Made by a program: the position numbers and the translations under genes. Positions 1 through 9,238 of a stretch of DNA of 64,000 nt are shown here, piece by piece. Origin of the DNA: Phycisphaerae bacterium (lineage in GTDB: Bacteria; Planctomycetota; Phycisphaerae; UBA1845; Fen-1342); NCBI GenBank assembly GCA_028277645.1, contig JANQFV010000044.1:52960-116959 (forward strand). The letters are read 5' to 3'. The notes below the pieces were generated by a model. It did no database searches. It worked only from the letters and a program-made list of their open reading frames with translations, and had not been told where the DNA came from. How positions within the stretch are numbered: the first letter of the stretch is position 1; each line of letters starts with the position of its first letter.

Positions 1-1568
1 TCAACCGCGGGGACGGGCAGGCCGGCCTGTTGCAGCAGTCCAGTCATCATCTCAAGCATGTGTGGCAGATCCACTAGCAAACAGAACTGCGGCTCGGGTG
101 AGAGCTGCTCGAACAGCGCGGTAACGCGGGCGTCATCCTTCAGCAGCGTAAACGCGCCGTCTGCGAGCTTTTGCGCGGCTTTCATCGCCTCATCGCGCTC
201 CCCCATCGCGTATGCCAGCGCATCACCAGCCTGCACCATTACCATGGCGCATTGTTCACCATACATCGCGCTGACCATCGGGTCTATCTGCCCACCCCGC
301 ACGTCAAACTCGAAACGATAGACGTCAACCTCGGCCTCACCCGGACCCCGTTTCTCGCGCGATAACTCCGCACTGGGAACAACGCCCCAGGCACACATGA
401 CGTCTGGGAACTCCTCGAAACCGCGGCGAATGTGCTTGCGCATCGCGGCAACGTCGCTCGACAGGTACTGTCCCTTGAACAACAGGCAATCACCACTTGG
501 TGCGCGCGACACGACGCCGCTGAATCCGTGTAGGTACCGGTTCATTTCCCGGTTGTTGGCCAAGGCCCCCTGAAGCATCTCCTCCGACACGCGCTCCCGA
601 AACGTCGGCACGTCAACCATCGCCCCGAGGAATACGTCGTTGAGACTGCCGGATTCACTCGGACCCTCCCACTCGCAGGCGAACACAATGGTCCCGCCGG
701 CGGGCAGTCCGCGCAACAAGTCCCGCTCGGGTCGTTTAATGCCGGACAGGTACGCCGCCACGCGGCCCCCCGACCGGAACGCGATGCGATCGCGGGCTCG
801 TACGCCCGCCGCATCAACGCCGACCGCAACCGTATACGTTGTGGCCTCTCCGAGCGCGGTCTCGAGCTGCTCAAACATGGCTCGATACAGCCCGATCGTC
901 ATCTCGGCATCCGGGCCGGCGGCCGCCAGTCCCATGTACGTCGTCTGTGCCACAAACTCCAGCGTCTGCTGGATCAGTGGTTGCCACGGCGGCAGGTCGA
1001 CCCAGAAGATGACTTGGTCGGTCTCGAGCGCTCGACGGGCAAACAACCCTAAACGGTCAGGAAACACCCGCTCACTGCCCAGCGCCCGCCGCAGCTCGTC
1101 CTTGTCGCGACCAAACACGGCCACGCGGTCATCAAACAACACGGCGCAGCAACCGCCCTCGAACTCACAATACGGACGCTCGTCGAGCCGGGCCGCATCG
1201 GAGGTGGCGGTCCAGGGTTGGTCGTGCGAGACTACCGCTAGAATCAACGGCTCCTGACGCTCCGCCGACAATGCGAGCACCGCGGGGCCAGCCTCGCGCA
1301 CTACTGAAAGTGCATCGCCAAGCGAATCCTCCAGTAGAGTGGCGGTCTTCATCTCTGCGAGGAAGTCTATCTCGGTCGTCCGGCCGAACGCGCTGATCCC
1401 GTCAATGAACTGCTGGACACTGGGAACAATCAGCAGCAAGTGCGTGTCAGCCGGCACGTGCCCCAACAGGCGCAACACGTCTGCCTCGAGCGCGGGATCT
1501 GCGGCGGACCCGCTCTGGGGCCCCAGCAGCGCGATCACGATGATCACTACGATTGCTACACGTCGCAT
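1..1568 (-). CDS. Secreted protein of unknown function, 3' end outside the window
   Basis: At least 522 codons run without a stop from the ATG at 1568 to the window edge, so the C-terminus is missing. The first ~24 residues (MRRVAIVVIIVIALLGPQSG) are a signal peptide: two Arg, a hydrophobic core, then SAADP. The mature part begins with a segment of the type VPADTHLLLIVPSVQQF, which resembles the start of planctomycetal DUF3352-like secreted proteins; that match is from memory and weak. I see no catalytic motif. The opposite strand also has an open frame (640-1257), but it lacks protein-like composition and I treat it as a shadow. No operon partner is visible; the next gene is divergent. Confidence 0.7.
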   Translation of the reverse strand, partial: MRRVAIVVIIVIALLGPQSGSAADPALEADVLRLLGHVPADTHLLLIVPSVQQFIDGISAFGRTTEIDFLAEMKTATLLEDSLGDALSVVREAGPAVLALSAERQEPLILAVVSHDQPWTATSDAARLDERPYCEFEGGCCAVLFDDRVAVFGRDKDELRRALGSERVFPDRLGLFARRALETDQVIFWVDLPPWQPLIQQTLEFVAQTTYMGLAAAGPDAEMTIGLYRAMFEQLETALGEATTYTVAVGVDAAGVRARDRIAFRSGGRVAAYLSGIKRPERDLLRGLPAGGTIVFACEWEGPSESGSLNDVFLGAMVDVPTFRERVSEEMLQGALANNREMNRYLHGFSGVVSRAPSGDCLLFKGQYLSSDVAAMRKHIRRGFEEFPDVMCAWGVVPSAELSREKRGPGEAEVDVYRFEFDVRGGQIDPMVSAMYGEQCAMVMVQAGDALAYAMGERDEAMKAAQKLADGAFTLLKDDARVTALFEQLSPEPQFCLLVDLPHMLEMMTGLLQQAGLPVPAV

Positions 1569-1816
1569 GAGCGTTCTCCGGAATGCGTAGCGCCTGGAAT
1601 CTGAACCGGCGGGCGCTATTTGCTTACACCTACTTGATTAAATTGGCATTCCCGACTGCCGTCGAATGCTGACGGACAACTTCCGACACCGCCGCCCACG
1701 AGCGAGAGAATTATCGGGTGTTGGAATCCGGTTGCCAACGCACGCTCCAGCGCGCGGACACGGACGCCGATGCCACTAACAGGGCATTCACGCCCGCCGA
1801 GGCCAGGACCGAACCG
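1569..1816. promoter_or_regulatory. Divergent intergenic region
   Basis: These 248 bases separate two divergent genes. A short AT-richer stretch around 1619-1650 is the only place that looks like promoter DNA, and it would serve the minus-strand gene. I could not assign -35/-10 boxes with confidence. Confidence 0.3.
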
Positions 1817-2317
1817 ATGACTGCTGATAATGCCCCGACGACGACAGATTCCGACGACGACATCCAGGCCGCCATTGCCGAGGCGGAATCACTGAGCGCA
1901 TCGAGGGGCGCGTTGGACACCAACGCGGCCGTGGTTCCCGTACCGGTCGATGGAGACCAGAGCTTCGCGCGCCCAAGCGATACGCGCGGCACCGACATCG
2001 GTGCGCTGGTAACCGCGGTCGGCGATGTCGAGAGCGCTGAGCGAGTGGAAACACCGCCGGCTGTCGGAACCGCGCAACTGATCGGCCGCTGGATCTACGC
2101 CGCGGTTGACCGCACGCTATGGGCCCTGAACTACCCCTTCGCGCAGCTGAGACCCGCGACGCGTCAGATCATCGGCTTGGTCGCGATTGTGACCATCATC
2201 ACGTCTCTGCTCGCCAGCGTACTGATGCCCAGCCTGTTCCCGCGACGCGACGCCATCAACACACTGCAGGACCGCGTCCAGTCGCTGAATCACGCGGTGA
2301 ACATCTCCGGGGGCTGA
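1817..2317 (+). CDS. Small membrane-anchored protein of unknown function
   Basis: A 166-aa protein if the ATG at 1817 is used; the frame is open further upstream to a GTG at 1718, but those residues look non-coding. The N-terminal ~90 residues are acidic and low complexity (DSDDDIQAAIAEAES). One membrane segment follows near residues 115-138 (IIGLVAIVTIITSLLASVLM), and the tail LFPRRDAINTLQDRVQSLN could form a short coiled coil. The topology suggests a single-pass protein with a large N-terminal cytoplasmic part. I do not recognise the family. Convergent with the VTT-like gene downstream. Confidence 0.55.
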   Translation: MTADNAPTTTDSDDDIQAAIAEAESLSASRGALDTNAAVVPVPVDGDQSFARPSDTRGTDIGALVTAVGDVESAERVETPPAVGTAQLIGRWIYAAVDRTLWALNYPFAQLRPATRQIIGLVAIVTIITSLLASVLMPSLFPRRDAINTLQDRVQSLNHAVNISGG

Positions 2318-2350
2318 CCGGTGTGGCGTGTGGGGGCGTCGCGCCCGTCG

Positions 2351-3076
2351 TCAACGGTACCCGCGACGAAGCGCAGACCAGCCCAACCGCCCCCCCAAAG
2401 CAAGAATAACCAACCCCACCTGAATGAACAGAATCTGTAGGGGGGTCAGCGCGAAGATCACTGAGCATCCCGCGAACAGGACATAGCGCGGCCAGCGGCC
2501 GAGGAAATACGCCGCGGCGAACTTCAGCCGGGAGTACCGACGCAAAATGGCGAGCCACCGTACAACATCAACCGGAATAGGAATGAACGCCACGAACGTG
2601 AGCAACTGAAACGGAGCCCGGTCGAACCAGCGCGCTGCCCAACTGTAAAGGCGCGTCCGCCGGATCTTCTCGCCGACACGGCGCCGCGCAAAGTAGCCCA
2701 GGAAGTGATACTCGTTGAGATTCGCCATCACCGTCGCGAACGCACCGCACGACGCGACGAGCAAAGTTCGCGCAATCGGTTCTTCGACGAGTGCGTACCC
2801 CGGGCTAGCTGCCAGCAGCACGATCCACGCCGTCGGCAATGGCACGATGCTGTTGCACAACGACAGATAGAAACACATTAGCGCAAGCACCCACGCGCTA
2901 CGCATCGCGTCGTAGCCGGCGTCAAAGCGCTGGAGCAGTACGAGCGACGCGAGCGTGAGGCCGGCCATCCACGCCAAAAAGATGGCAAACCAGAGCCGCT
3001 GGCCGTCCAACGGCGGTGCGGCAAAGACCTCCGACTGCTCAGCGGGTGTCGCCAACTCACTCACAGAATCGCCCAT
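2351..3076 (-). CDS. VTT/SNARE-associated (DedA-like) membrane protein
   Basis: About 241 aa with five or six hydrophobic segments, e.g. LWFAIFLAWMAGLTLASLVL near the N-terminus and LQILFIQVGLVILALGGRL at the end. The central stretch with FLGYFARRRVGEK, RAPFQLLTFVAFIPIPVDVV and AAYFLGRWPRYVLFAG follows the layout of VTT-domain proteins (membrane lipid or transport roles). That assignment is inference; no catalytic residues are known for the family. The start is an ATG at 3076 or a GTG at 3064; both overlap the 3' end of the upstream ATPase gene, so translation is probably coupled. It is the last gene of a three-gene operon with an ABC ATPase and a FtsX-type permease. Confidence 0.65.
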   Translation of the reverse strand: MGDSVSELATPAEQSEVFAAPPLDGQRLWFAIFLAWMAGLTLASLVLLQRFDAGYDAMRSAWVLALMCFYLSLCNSIVPLPTAWIVLLAASPGYALVEEPIARTLLVASCGAFATVMANLNEYHFLGYFARRRVGEKIRRTRLYSWAARWFDRAPFQLLTFVAFIPIPVDVVRWLAILRRYSRLKFAAAYFLGRWPRYVLFAGCSVIFALTPLQILFIQVGLVILALGGRLGWSALRRGYR

Positions 3077-3731
3077 CCCGCATGTGCAGCACGCGATCGG
3101 CCTCGACCGCCAACTGCTCATTGTGCGTGATCATGATTACGGTGAGGCCACGCTCGCGATGGAAGCGCTGAATCAGATCCAGCACGACGGCCGCGTTCGC
3201 GGAGTCGAGATTGCCGGTCGGCTCGTCTGCGAGCAGTACCGTTGGTTCCGCAACGATCGCCCGCGCGATCGCGACGCGCTGCTGCTGTCCGACGGACAGT
3301 CCGCCCGGCTTCTTTCTGGCTTGCGCAGCAAGCCCCATTTCGTCGAGCAACACCCGTACCTGCCCGTCCGGCGCGATGCCGCGCAGCCGCAAAGGCAGCC
3401 CCACATTGCGCGCGACGCTGATCGTCGGCAGCAGATTGAAGCGCTGAAAAACAAACCCGATCTGCTCCCGGCGTAACGCAGTGCGAGCCGCGTCGTTCAA
3501 CCCGAGCACGTCGCGGCCTGCGACCTGCACGGCAGCGGCACGTGTCGGCCGCATCATGAGCCCGACGATGTTCAGCAGCGTAGTCTTGCCGCAGCCCGAC
3601 GGCCCCATGATCACGACGAATTCGCCACGCTCGACGCGGAAGTCGATGCCGTGCAACACCGGCTCGGTCACGCCGCCGTGCGTGTAGGCGTGATGCAAGT
3701 CGCGAACGTCAATGGCCGGTTGGTCGTTCAT
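3057..3731 (-). CDS. ABC transporter ATP-binding protein, MacB/LolD type
   Basis: A 224-aa ATPase that would power the FtsX-type permease encoded just upstream. Motifs in order: Walker [11 protein letters not shown]-loop QRFNLLP, signature [14 protein letters not shown], Walker [13 protein letters not shown], and the H-loop ITHNEQ. The size and the close NLDSANA after Walker B are typical of the LolD/MacB/FtsE class, which extrudes or extracts lipoproteins or peptides. The start at 3731 is chosen because its ATGA overlaps the permease stop codon, implying translational coupling. The substrate cannot be told from sequence. Confidence 0.93.
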   Translation of the reverse strand: MNDQPAIDVRDLHHAYTHGGVTEPVLHGIDFRVERGEFVVIMGPSGCGKTTLLNIVGLMMRPTRAAAVQVAGRDVLGLNDAARTALRREQIGFVFQRFNLLPTISVARNVGLPLRLRGIAPDGQVRVLLDEMGLAAQARKKPGGLSVGQQQRVAIARAIVAEPTVLLADEPTGNLDSANAAVVLDLIQRFHRERGLTVIMITHNEQLAVEADRVLHMRDGRFCE

Positions 3732-4930
3732 TCGTGACTCAATGCGAGAGCGGGATCGAGTCGCGCGGCGCGATAGCCCGGATACAACGCGGAGCACACG
3801 CCGCCGATCACGCCGACGGCAATCGCGAGCAGGAGTTGCTCAACCGGCAGGGCCACCGTCAGTAGTGGTACCAGCACGCCGATCAGCGCGCGCGCACCGA
3901 ACGCCAGCGCGATTCCGATGACAACGCCGATCACGGAGATCAGCAGCGCTTCCAGCACGGACAGTTGTACGAGCCCGCCGCGCGTCACGCCGAGCGCTTT
4001 GAGTATGCCGATCTCGCGCGTGCGTTCGACGACCATCGTGTACATCGTCAGCAGGATAAACAGGAAACACACAACCAGCGCTACGCCGCTGGACGCGTTC
4101 ATATACAGATTGACCGACGCAAAACTCTCGCGCAACAGGCGGCCATAATCAGATTTCAATTCGACCCGCGCCCCACTACCCAACGACGTTGCGAAGCGCT
4201 CCGCCGCAGTCGCCGGCTCCAACCCATCGCGCAGTCGAATGAAGTACATACTCGCGGTCTGCTCGCCCGCTACGACGATCTCACGCAGCGTCTGCAGCGG
4301 CGCAAATACGCGCCCCGCGACGCCTGCCTCGATGACACCCGCGATCCGGAAGGTCTGCCCCATGATGGTGATTTCATCGCCGACCTGATAGCCACCAACA
4401 CGCCGCAGCCGGTCGTCGATCACCAGCTCCAGCCCGTCCGCGAGGTACGCCTGATACGCCAGGTTGTCCATATCCTCCGGCGGGCGCTCGCCCCGCGCTA
4501 CACGCTTGGCGAAGGCATGAGCGCGGGCGAATAGTTCGCCCCGTACGACGCGCCGCTCGCCGAGAAACGCCGCCATCTGGCGCGGATCGACGCCAAACAA
4601 CCGCTGCTGCTGTCCCCCCATCTTCACTTGCCCGAAGAACGCCGGAATCACCAGATCCGCAAGTGGACCATCCGCATCGGCGAGGTCGCGCAAGTGCCGT
4701 TCGTGAATCCCCCGAAACGGCGCGCCGTTGGTGAAGATGATGTTGTCCTGCGCCGGCAGGACCACCAGCTCGGCGTCGACGCTTTGCATGCGCTCGTTGA
4801 CTTCCGCGATCGAGCCGCTGGCCAGCCCGCGTGAGACGAGCATCAGCATGATGCCGATGCCGACTGCCAGCGCACTGAGCAAGGTACGCAGCTTGCGGTG
4901 CAACAGGTTGGCCCACGCGAGAGCGAGCAC
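3728..4930 (-). CDS. FtsX-family ABC transporter permease (MacB/LolC-like)
   Basis: A 400-aa permease with one N-terminal membrane helix (LLSALAVGIGIMLMLVSRGL), a periplasmic MacB-type domain of ~220 residues, and three C-terminal helices (VALVVCFLFILLTMYTMVVE, LLISVIGVVIGIALAFGARA, LLLAIAVGVIGGVCSALYPG). The motif ERTREIGILKALGVTRGGL between helices 2 and 3 is the FtsX-domain hallmark that couples to the ATPase. It is the first gene of the operon. Such systems act in the inner membrane on lipoproteins, peptides or lipids; the actual substrate is unknown. Confidence 0.92.
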   Translation of the reverse strand: MLALAWANLLHRKLRTLLSALAVGIGIMLMLVSRGLASGSIAEVNERMQSVDAELVVLPAQDNIIFTNGAPFRGIHERHLRDLADADGPLADLVIPAFFGQVKMGGQQQRLFGVDPRQMAAFLGERRVVRGELFARAHAFAKRVARGERPPEDMDNLAYQAYLADGLELVIDDRLRRVGGYQVGDEITIMGQTFRIAGVIEAGVAGRVFAPLQTLREIVVAGEQTASMYFIRLRDGLEPATAAERFATSLGSGARVELKSDYGRLLRESFASVNLYMNASSGVALVVCFLFILLTMYTMVVERTREIGILKALGVTRGGLVQLSVLEALLISVIGVVIGIALAFGARALIGVLVPLLTVALPVEQLLLAIAVGVIGGVCSALYPGYRAARLDPALALSHE

Positions 4931-5025
4931 ACGGACTCCTTCGTTTCGCGCCTAGGTCCTTCGGGCGCAGTTGCCACCGTACGTAGCCGGAATCCCCCCG
5001 TCAACGAAACCACAAAGCCCGCGGC

Positions 5026-5451
5026 TCAGTCGCGCGTGCTGAAATCCGCCGTCGCGGTCGGCAGGCTCCAAAAGTACGTTGCGAAGAAGACGCCCAGTGC
5101 AGCAAAGCTCGCAATCCCAACCATGCGCGACGCGGCCGTCACGGCCTGATAACCGAGCAACACGGTAACCCCGCTCAGCCCCACCCAGGCAATCAGCATC
5201 CAGCCCGCGAATACGGCGTACCCGCCGCGGACCGTCTTCCCGAACGGGACCGGCAACGCCTGCGCAAACGCACCCTGGGCACCGATCATCAGCACCTGGC
5301 ACTGGAGCGCCGCCACAATCGCCACAATCGAAACCACACCCCACTGCGCCGCCGGCGAATACGTCGGCACCATCCCGCGCACCGACTCATTCAACGCCAC
5401 CACAATCAGCACACCAAGCCAAAGCGGTGAGTAGTACGTCAGAGCATTCAT
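5026..5451 (-). CDS. Four-helix membrane protein of unknown function
   Basis: A 141-aa hydrophobic protein with about four membrane segments (PLWLGVLIVVALNESVRG, WGVVSIVAIVAALQ, GYAVFAGWMLIAWVGLSG, MVGIASFAALGVFFATYFW). The reading frame stays open upstream into the divergent acetyltransferase gene, but the real start is most likely the ATG at 5451, preceded by AAGGGA, or the ATG at 5499. I do not recognise the family. It is divergent from the GNAT gene and sits behind, but apart from, the ABC operon. Confidence 0.55.
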   Translation of the reverse strand: MNALTYYSPLWLGVLIVVALNESVRGMVPTYSPAAQWGVVSIVAIVAALQCQVLMIGAQGAFAQALPVPFGKTVRGGYAVFAGWMLIAWVGLSGVTVLLGYQAVTAASRMVGIASFAALGVFFATYFWSLPTATADFSTRD

Positions 5452-5565
5452 TGCAGCATATCCCTTGTGCGGCAGCCGCTGATCGACCGCAGCCGCCATC
5501 CACATGTTATCATAGACCACTGATCGCCTGTAGTTGGCGCCGCGTACCGCGGCAGGAGACGCACC

Positions 5566-6114
5566 ATGCCCTACGGCTGGAAAGGCACCAAAGTTCGCCT
5601 GGTGCCGCTCGATAAGGACAAACACTTCGAGAACTGCGTACGCTGGGTGAACGATCCGGCCATCACCGAGTGGCTGCTGATCGGCGATTACCCGATCACA
5701 CGCGTCGCCGAGGAAGAGTTCTTCGAGCAGCGGGCGCGGACCGACGAGAAGGACGTCGCCCTCGCCATCGAAACGCTCGACGAGGACGAAGAGCACATCG
5801 GCATGACCGGCATCCACAACATCAGTTTCCGCGACGGCGTCGGCACGATCGGCCTGTTCATCGGCCGCACACAGCTCTGGAACCGCGGGCTCGGCACCGA
5901 CACCATCCGCGTGCTCACGGACTACGCTTTCTTCACGCTTGGCCTGCGCCTGATCCTGTCCGAATGCCTGGATGGGAATGTCGGCTCTGTCCGCATCCAC
6001 GAAAAGAACGGCTACGACCGCACCGGCCGCATCCCCGGCCGTTACTGGAAGCGCGGCACCTATCGCGACGCGATCCTCTTCGCCAAGCAGCGCGGAGCCG
6101 ACGGGAAGAGCTAA
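5566..6114 (+). CDS. GNAT acetyltransferase, RimJ/RimL-like
   Basis: A 182-aa GNAT protein that would transfer an acetyl group from acetyl-CoA to an amine. Seen: KVRLVPLDKDKHFENCVRWV at the start, the beta-strand region IGMTGIHNISF, the acetyl-CoA binding region IGRTQLWNRGLGTDTIRVL (the Q/RxxGxG/A-type loop), and the closing NVGSVRIHEKNGYDRTGRIP typical of RimJ/RimL-type enzymes. The substrate is unknown. Its stop codon overlaps the ATG of truD (TAATG), so the two are probably co-translated; whether they act together is not known. Confidence 0.88.
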   Translation: MPYGWKGTKVRLVPLDKDKHFENCVRWVNDPAITEWLLIGDYPITRVAEEEFFEQRARTDEKDVALAIETLDEDEEHIGMTGIHNISFRDGVGTIGLFIGRTQLWNRGLGTDTIRVLTDYAFFTLGLRLILSECLDGNVGSVRIHEKNGYDRTGRIPGRYWKRGTYRDAILFAKQRGADGKS

Positions 6115-7367
6115 TGGAAGACCTCCCCCGCCAACTGACCGACTTCGACCGGATCCCCGGCAGCATCAAGGATGACTACACGGACTTTTTCGTCGAGGAG
6201 ATGCCGCTGTACGCTTTCGATGGCGCGGGCACGCACACGTACTTTCAGGTCGAGAAAGCCGGCCTGAGCACGCGCCAGGCGACGCGCGACATCGCCCGTG
6301 CGCTGGGCGTACGCCAGCACGACATTGGCTTCGCCGGCCAGAAGGACGCGCGGGCCGTCACGCGACAGTGGATGTCCGTCGAGCACGTCGAGCCCCAACG
6401 CCTGCGCGAGTTGCAGATCCCGCGCTTGCACATCGTCGACGTCAACCGACACCACAACAAACTGCGACTAGGCCACCTGAGCGGCAACCGCTTCGCGATC
6501 AAAGTGCGCGAAACGCCCGCCGTGCGACTCGACGACGCGCTACGCGGGCTGGAAGAACTGGCGCGGCGCGGCGCGCCGAACTACTTCGGGGAGCAACGCT
6601 TCGGTCTGCGCGGCGATACGTGGGAGATCGGCCGGGCGATCATCCGCCGCGACATCGACGCCGCGATCGACATCCTGCTCGGCCGCCCGACGCAGGACGA
6701 CCACGGCAACATCCGCAAGGCCCGTGCGCTATATGAGCAGGGTGAGTACGAGGCCGCCAGCCGGCTATGGCCCGGATTGTTCCACACCGAACGTCGCGCT
6801 CTCCGCGCTCTGGCGAGTTCCGGCGGCAAACGCCGCCGGGCTTTCAACGCCATCGACCGCGCCACACGCAACTTCTTTACATCGGCCTACCAATCGCACC
6901 TGTTCAACCGCGTTGTGGCTGAACGAACGCCGACCGGGCTCGGTCGCGTCGCGGAGGGGGACCTCGTCTGGAGACACGCGAGCGGCTCCGTCTTCCGCGT
7001 GGAGGATGTCGCGGGCGAGCAGGCCCGCGCGGACGAGTTCGAGATCAGCCCCTCCGGGCCACTGTTCGGCTATCGCATGACGAACCCGTCCGGCTGGCCC
7101 GGCGAAATCGAGGACCGCGTGCTGCAAGCTGAGGAACTGCAGCCAGATGCATTTCGCGAAGGCGCCTTACGCATCAAGGGCAGCCGGCGACCGCTACGCT
7201 TCCCGGTGGACAGCCCCGACGTCGCGCTTGGCGCCGATGAACGCGGTCCCTATCTTGAATTGCGCTTCGTGCTACCCCGAGGCTGTTTCGCTACCGCGCT
7301 GCTGCATGAGCTGTTCGACCTCGGCACGACGAAGATCGGCGAATCAGGGAACAACGAAGGATCGTGA
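6114..7367 (+). CDS. truD: tRNA pseudouridine(13) synthase TruD
   Basis: A 417-aa enzyme that isomerises uridine 13 of tRNA to pseudouridine. The family signature is clear: IGFAGQKDARAVTRQW with catalytic Asp78, and later NYFGEQRFG. N-terminal DDYTDFFVEEMPLY and C-terminal RYPLRFP-type text (RPLRFPVDSPDV) also fit. The frame extends far upstream, but that part overlaps the GNAT gene out of frame; the ATG at 6114 overlapping the GNAT stop is the sensible start. It lies directly upstream of dnaA, 64 bp away. Confidence 0.95.
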   Translation: MEDLPRQLTDFDRIPGSIKDDYTDFFVEEMPLYAFDGAGTHTYFQVEKAGLSTRQATRDIARALGVRQHDIGFAGQKDARAVTRQWMSVEHVEPQRLRELQIPRLHIVDVNRHHNKLRLGHLSGNRFAIKVRETPAVRLDDALRGLEELARRGAPNYFGEQRFGLRGDTWEIGRAIIRRDIDAAIDILLGRPTQDDHGNIRKARALYEQGEYEAASRLWPGLFHTERRALRALASSGGKRRRAFNAIDRATRNFFTSAYQSHLFNRVVAERTPTGLGRVAEGDLVWRHASGSVFRVEDVAGEQARADEFEISPSGPLFGYRMTNPSGWPGEIEDRVLQAEELQPDAFREGALRIKGSRRPLRFPVDSPDVALGADERGPYLELRFVLPRGCFATALLHELFDLGTTKIGESGNNEGS

Positions 7368-7431
7368 CTCTCCCAGCGCGGGGTTCATGCGGCGCGGAGA
7401 GCACGAAATTTCACAGGCTGTTCAAAAGCAC

Positions 7432-8748
7432 ATGGCTACAACCCCCGAGCAAACGCTCGACTGGGACCGTTTGCTCAAAACGGTTCAAACGGACGAACCA
7501 GAGCTCTATCGCGCCTGGTTCGCCGAACTGAAGCCCCGCATGCCCCACGGCGGCGAGCTTGAGGTCCACGTCCCCGATTCCTCGCGAGCTCACTATCTGC
7601 AAGAGCAGTGCCGGTCAGCATTTGTGCAGGCCGCCATGAAGTCCACCGGACACCTGCTCACCGTGCGCTTCGTCTCCGGAGCATCCCCCGAGGCTGCGGA
7701 TGTGGCGCCGCCGGCGCTGACGACGATGCCGCTCAACGCCGACTACACGTTCGACCAGTTCGTCGTCGGACCATCCAACCGCCTCGGCCACGCCGCATGT
7801 GGTGCGGTCTGCGCCCAGCTCGGCACGCTCTATAACCCCCTGTTCATTCACGGCGCCTCCGGCCTCGGCAAAACCCACCTGCTGCAAGGTACATGTGCGG
7901 AAGTACTTAGGCGCGCACCACACCTCCAGGTGGTCTATGTCACGTGCGAGACGTTCGTGAACGACTTTGTCCGGGCAATTGCCTCGGGCGAATTGCAACC
8001 CTTTCGGGAGCGCACACGGCAGGCGGACCTCCTGGTGATCGACGATGTGCAGTTCCTGGCGAACCGCGAATCGAGCCAGGAGGAGCTGTTTCATACCTTC
8101 AATGTCCTGTACCAGAGCCGCAAGCAGATCATCCTCTCGGCGGACTCCGCCCCGGCCGAAATCCCGACCCTTGAGGATCGCCTGGTCAGCCGCTTCAACT
8201 GGGGCCTCGTGGCGCAGATCGACACACCGAACCGCGAGACGCGCCAAGCGATTCTGCACAAGAAAGCCCGGCTCCGCGGCGTCGAGATTCCCGACGAGGT
8301 GCTCGATTACATCGCCGAGCACGTCGAGGCAAACATCCGCCTGCTCGAAGGTGCCCTCACCCGGCTGATCACCGAGACACAACTGGCCGGCAAGCCGCTG
8401 AATGTTGAGACCGCGCGTGCCGCCCTCGGCACTTACGGCAACCGCGAGCAACGCCCGTTGCGCGTCGCGGAGATCATCGAGTGCGTCTCGAAGCACTTCG
8501 GCATCCGCCTGCCGGATCTGCTGGGCCGAAAGCGCACCCGCTCAATCAGCCAGCCGCGGCAAATCGCGATGTACCTCGCCCGCAAGCTCACGCCACTGAG
8601 CCTCGAGGAGATCGGCATGCACTTCGGCGGGCGCGACCACTCCACAGTGCTGCACGCGGAGCGGACAATCGACACCGACCGCAAGACTGATCCGGAGCTG
8701 GCCGGCACCTTGACGCAACTGACGACACGCCTGATGTCACGAAGCTGA
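7432..8748 (+). CDS. dnaA: Chromosomal replication initiator protein DnaA
   Basis: A 438-aa DnaA, an AAA+ ATPase that binds origin DNA and opens it. Domain I covers residues ~10-85, a short domain II follows, and domain III carries Walker A GASGLGKTH (141-149) and Walker B LLVIDDVQFL. Domain IV contains the DNA-binding helix-turn-helix and the signature FGGRDHSTVLHAERT. The start is uncertain: the ATG at 7432 puts domain I at its usual place, but ATG 7387 is in frame; neither has a strong ribosome-binding site. The next genes are dnaN, dciA and gyrB. Confidence 0.97.
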   Translation: MATTPEQTLDWDRLLKTVQTDEPELYRAWFAELKPRMPHGGELEVHVPDSSRAHYLQEQCRSAFVQAAMKSTGHLLTVRFVSGASPEAADVAPPALTTMPLNADYTFDQFVVGPSNRLGHAACGAVCAQLGTLYNPLFIHGASGLGKTHLLQGTCAEVLRRAPHLQVVYVTCETFVNDFVRAIASGELQPFRERTRQADLLVIDDVQFLANRESSQEELFHTFNVLYQSRKQIILSADSAPAEIPTLEDRLVSRFNWGLVAQIDTPNRETRQAILHKKARLRGVEIPDEVLDYIAEHVEANIRLLEGALTRLITETQLAGKPLNVETARAALGTYGNREQRPLRVAEIIECVSKHFGIRLPDLLGRKRTRSISQPRQIAMYLARKLTPLSLEEIGMHFGGRDHSTVLHAERTIDTDRKTDPELAGTLTQLTTRLMSRS

Positions 8749-9238
8749 TGATTGGCCGTCAAATGCCTGTGCCTTGGCGACCAGCGCCTGACACAACTGA
8801 CAGCACAAGCAGGCCCGACAGCGGAGGTGGCAATTGCTCCGGCTTACCACGCCCGCTTTCACGCTAGTCCAACAGCGCGACACACATGCGACCAAACCGC
8901 GCAAACAAACTGCGCAGAACACGTTACAGTTCACCTTCACCGGTCACTGACAGACGTGGCGCCCCTGAGGATGAAGACGGATAGAGATCTCTAAATCAGA
9001 GCTAATACCAGTAAGCGCGCCAGGCACTGAACCCGCGGATTGCGCCCAGCTTCCCGAACAGTCAGATGCGACACAGCAGGAACCGAAATGCGCCCACAAC
9101 AGGTAGTGGCACGGCGAGGGGAATTGCGTTAAATATAGCGTCCTAAAGCCCATGGAGCTGCCGGCCGCAGGGCGGGCCAGAGCGGTCCGTCGGGCGGTGT
9201 CGCGCGGACACCCCGTCGGCAGCGTAGCGGAATGTACC
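8749..9238. other. dnaA-dnaN intergenic gap, candidate origin region
   Basis: There are 490 bases without a believable gene between dnaA and dnaN, a place that holds oriC in many bacteria. I looked for TTATCCACA-type DnaA boxes on both strands and saw none within one mismatch. There is an AT-rich stretch near 8983-9010 and another near 9128-9146 (TTAAATATAGCG), which may be the dnaN promoter rather than an unwinding element. The position supports an origin; the sequence itself does not confirm it. Confidence 0.3.
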
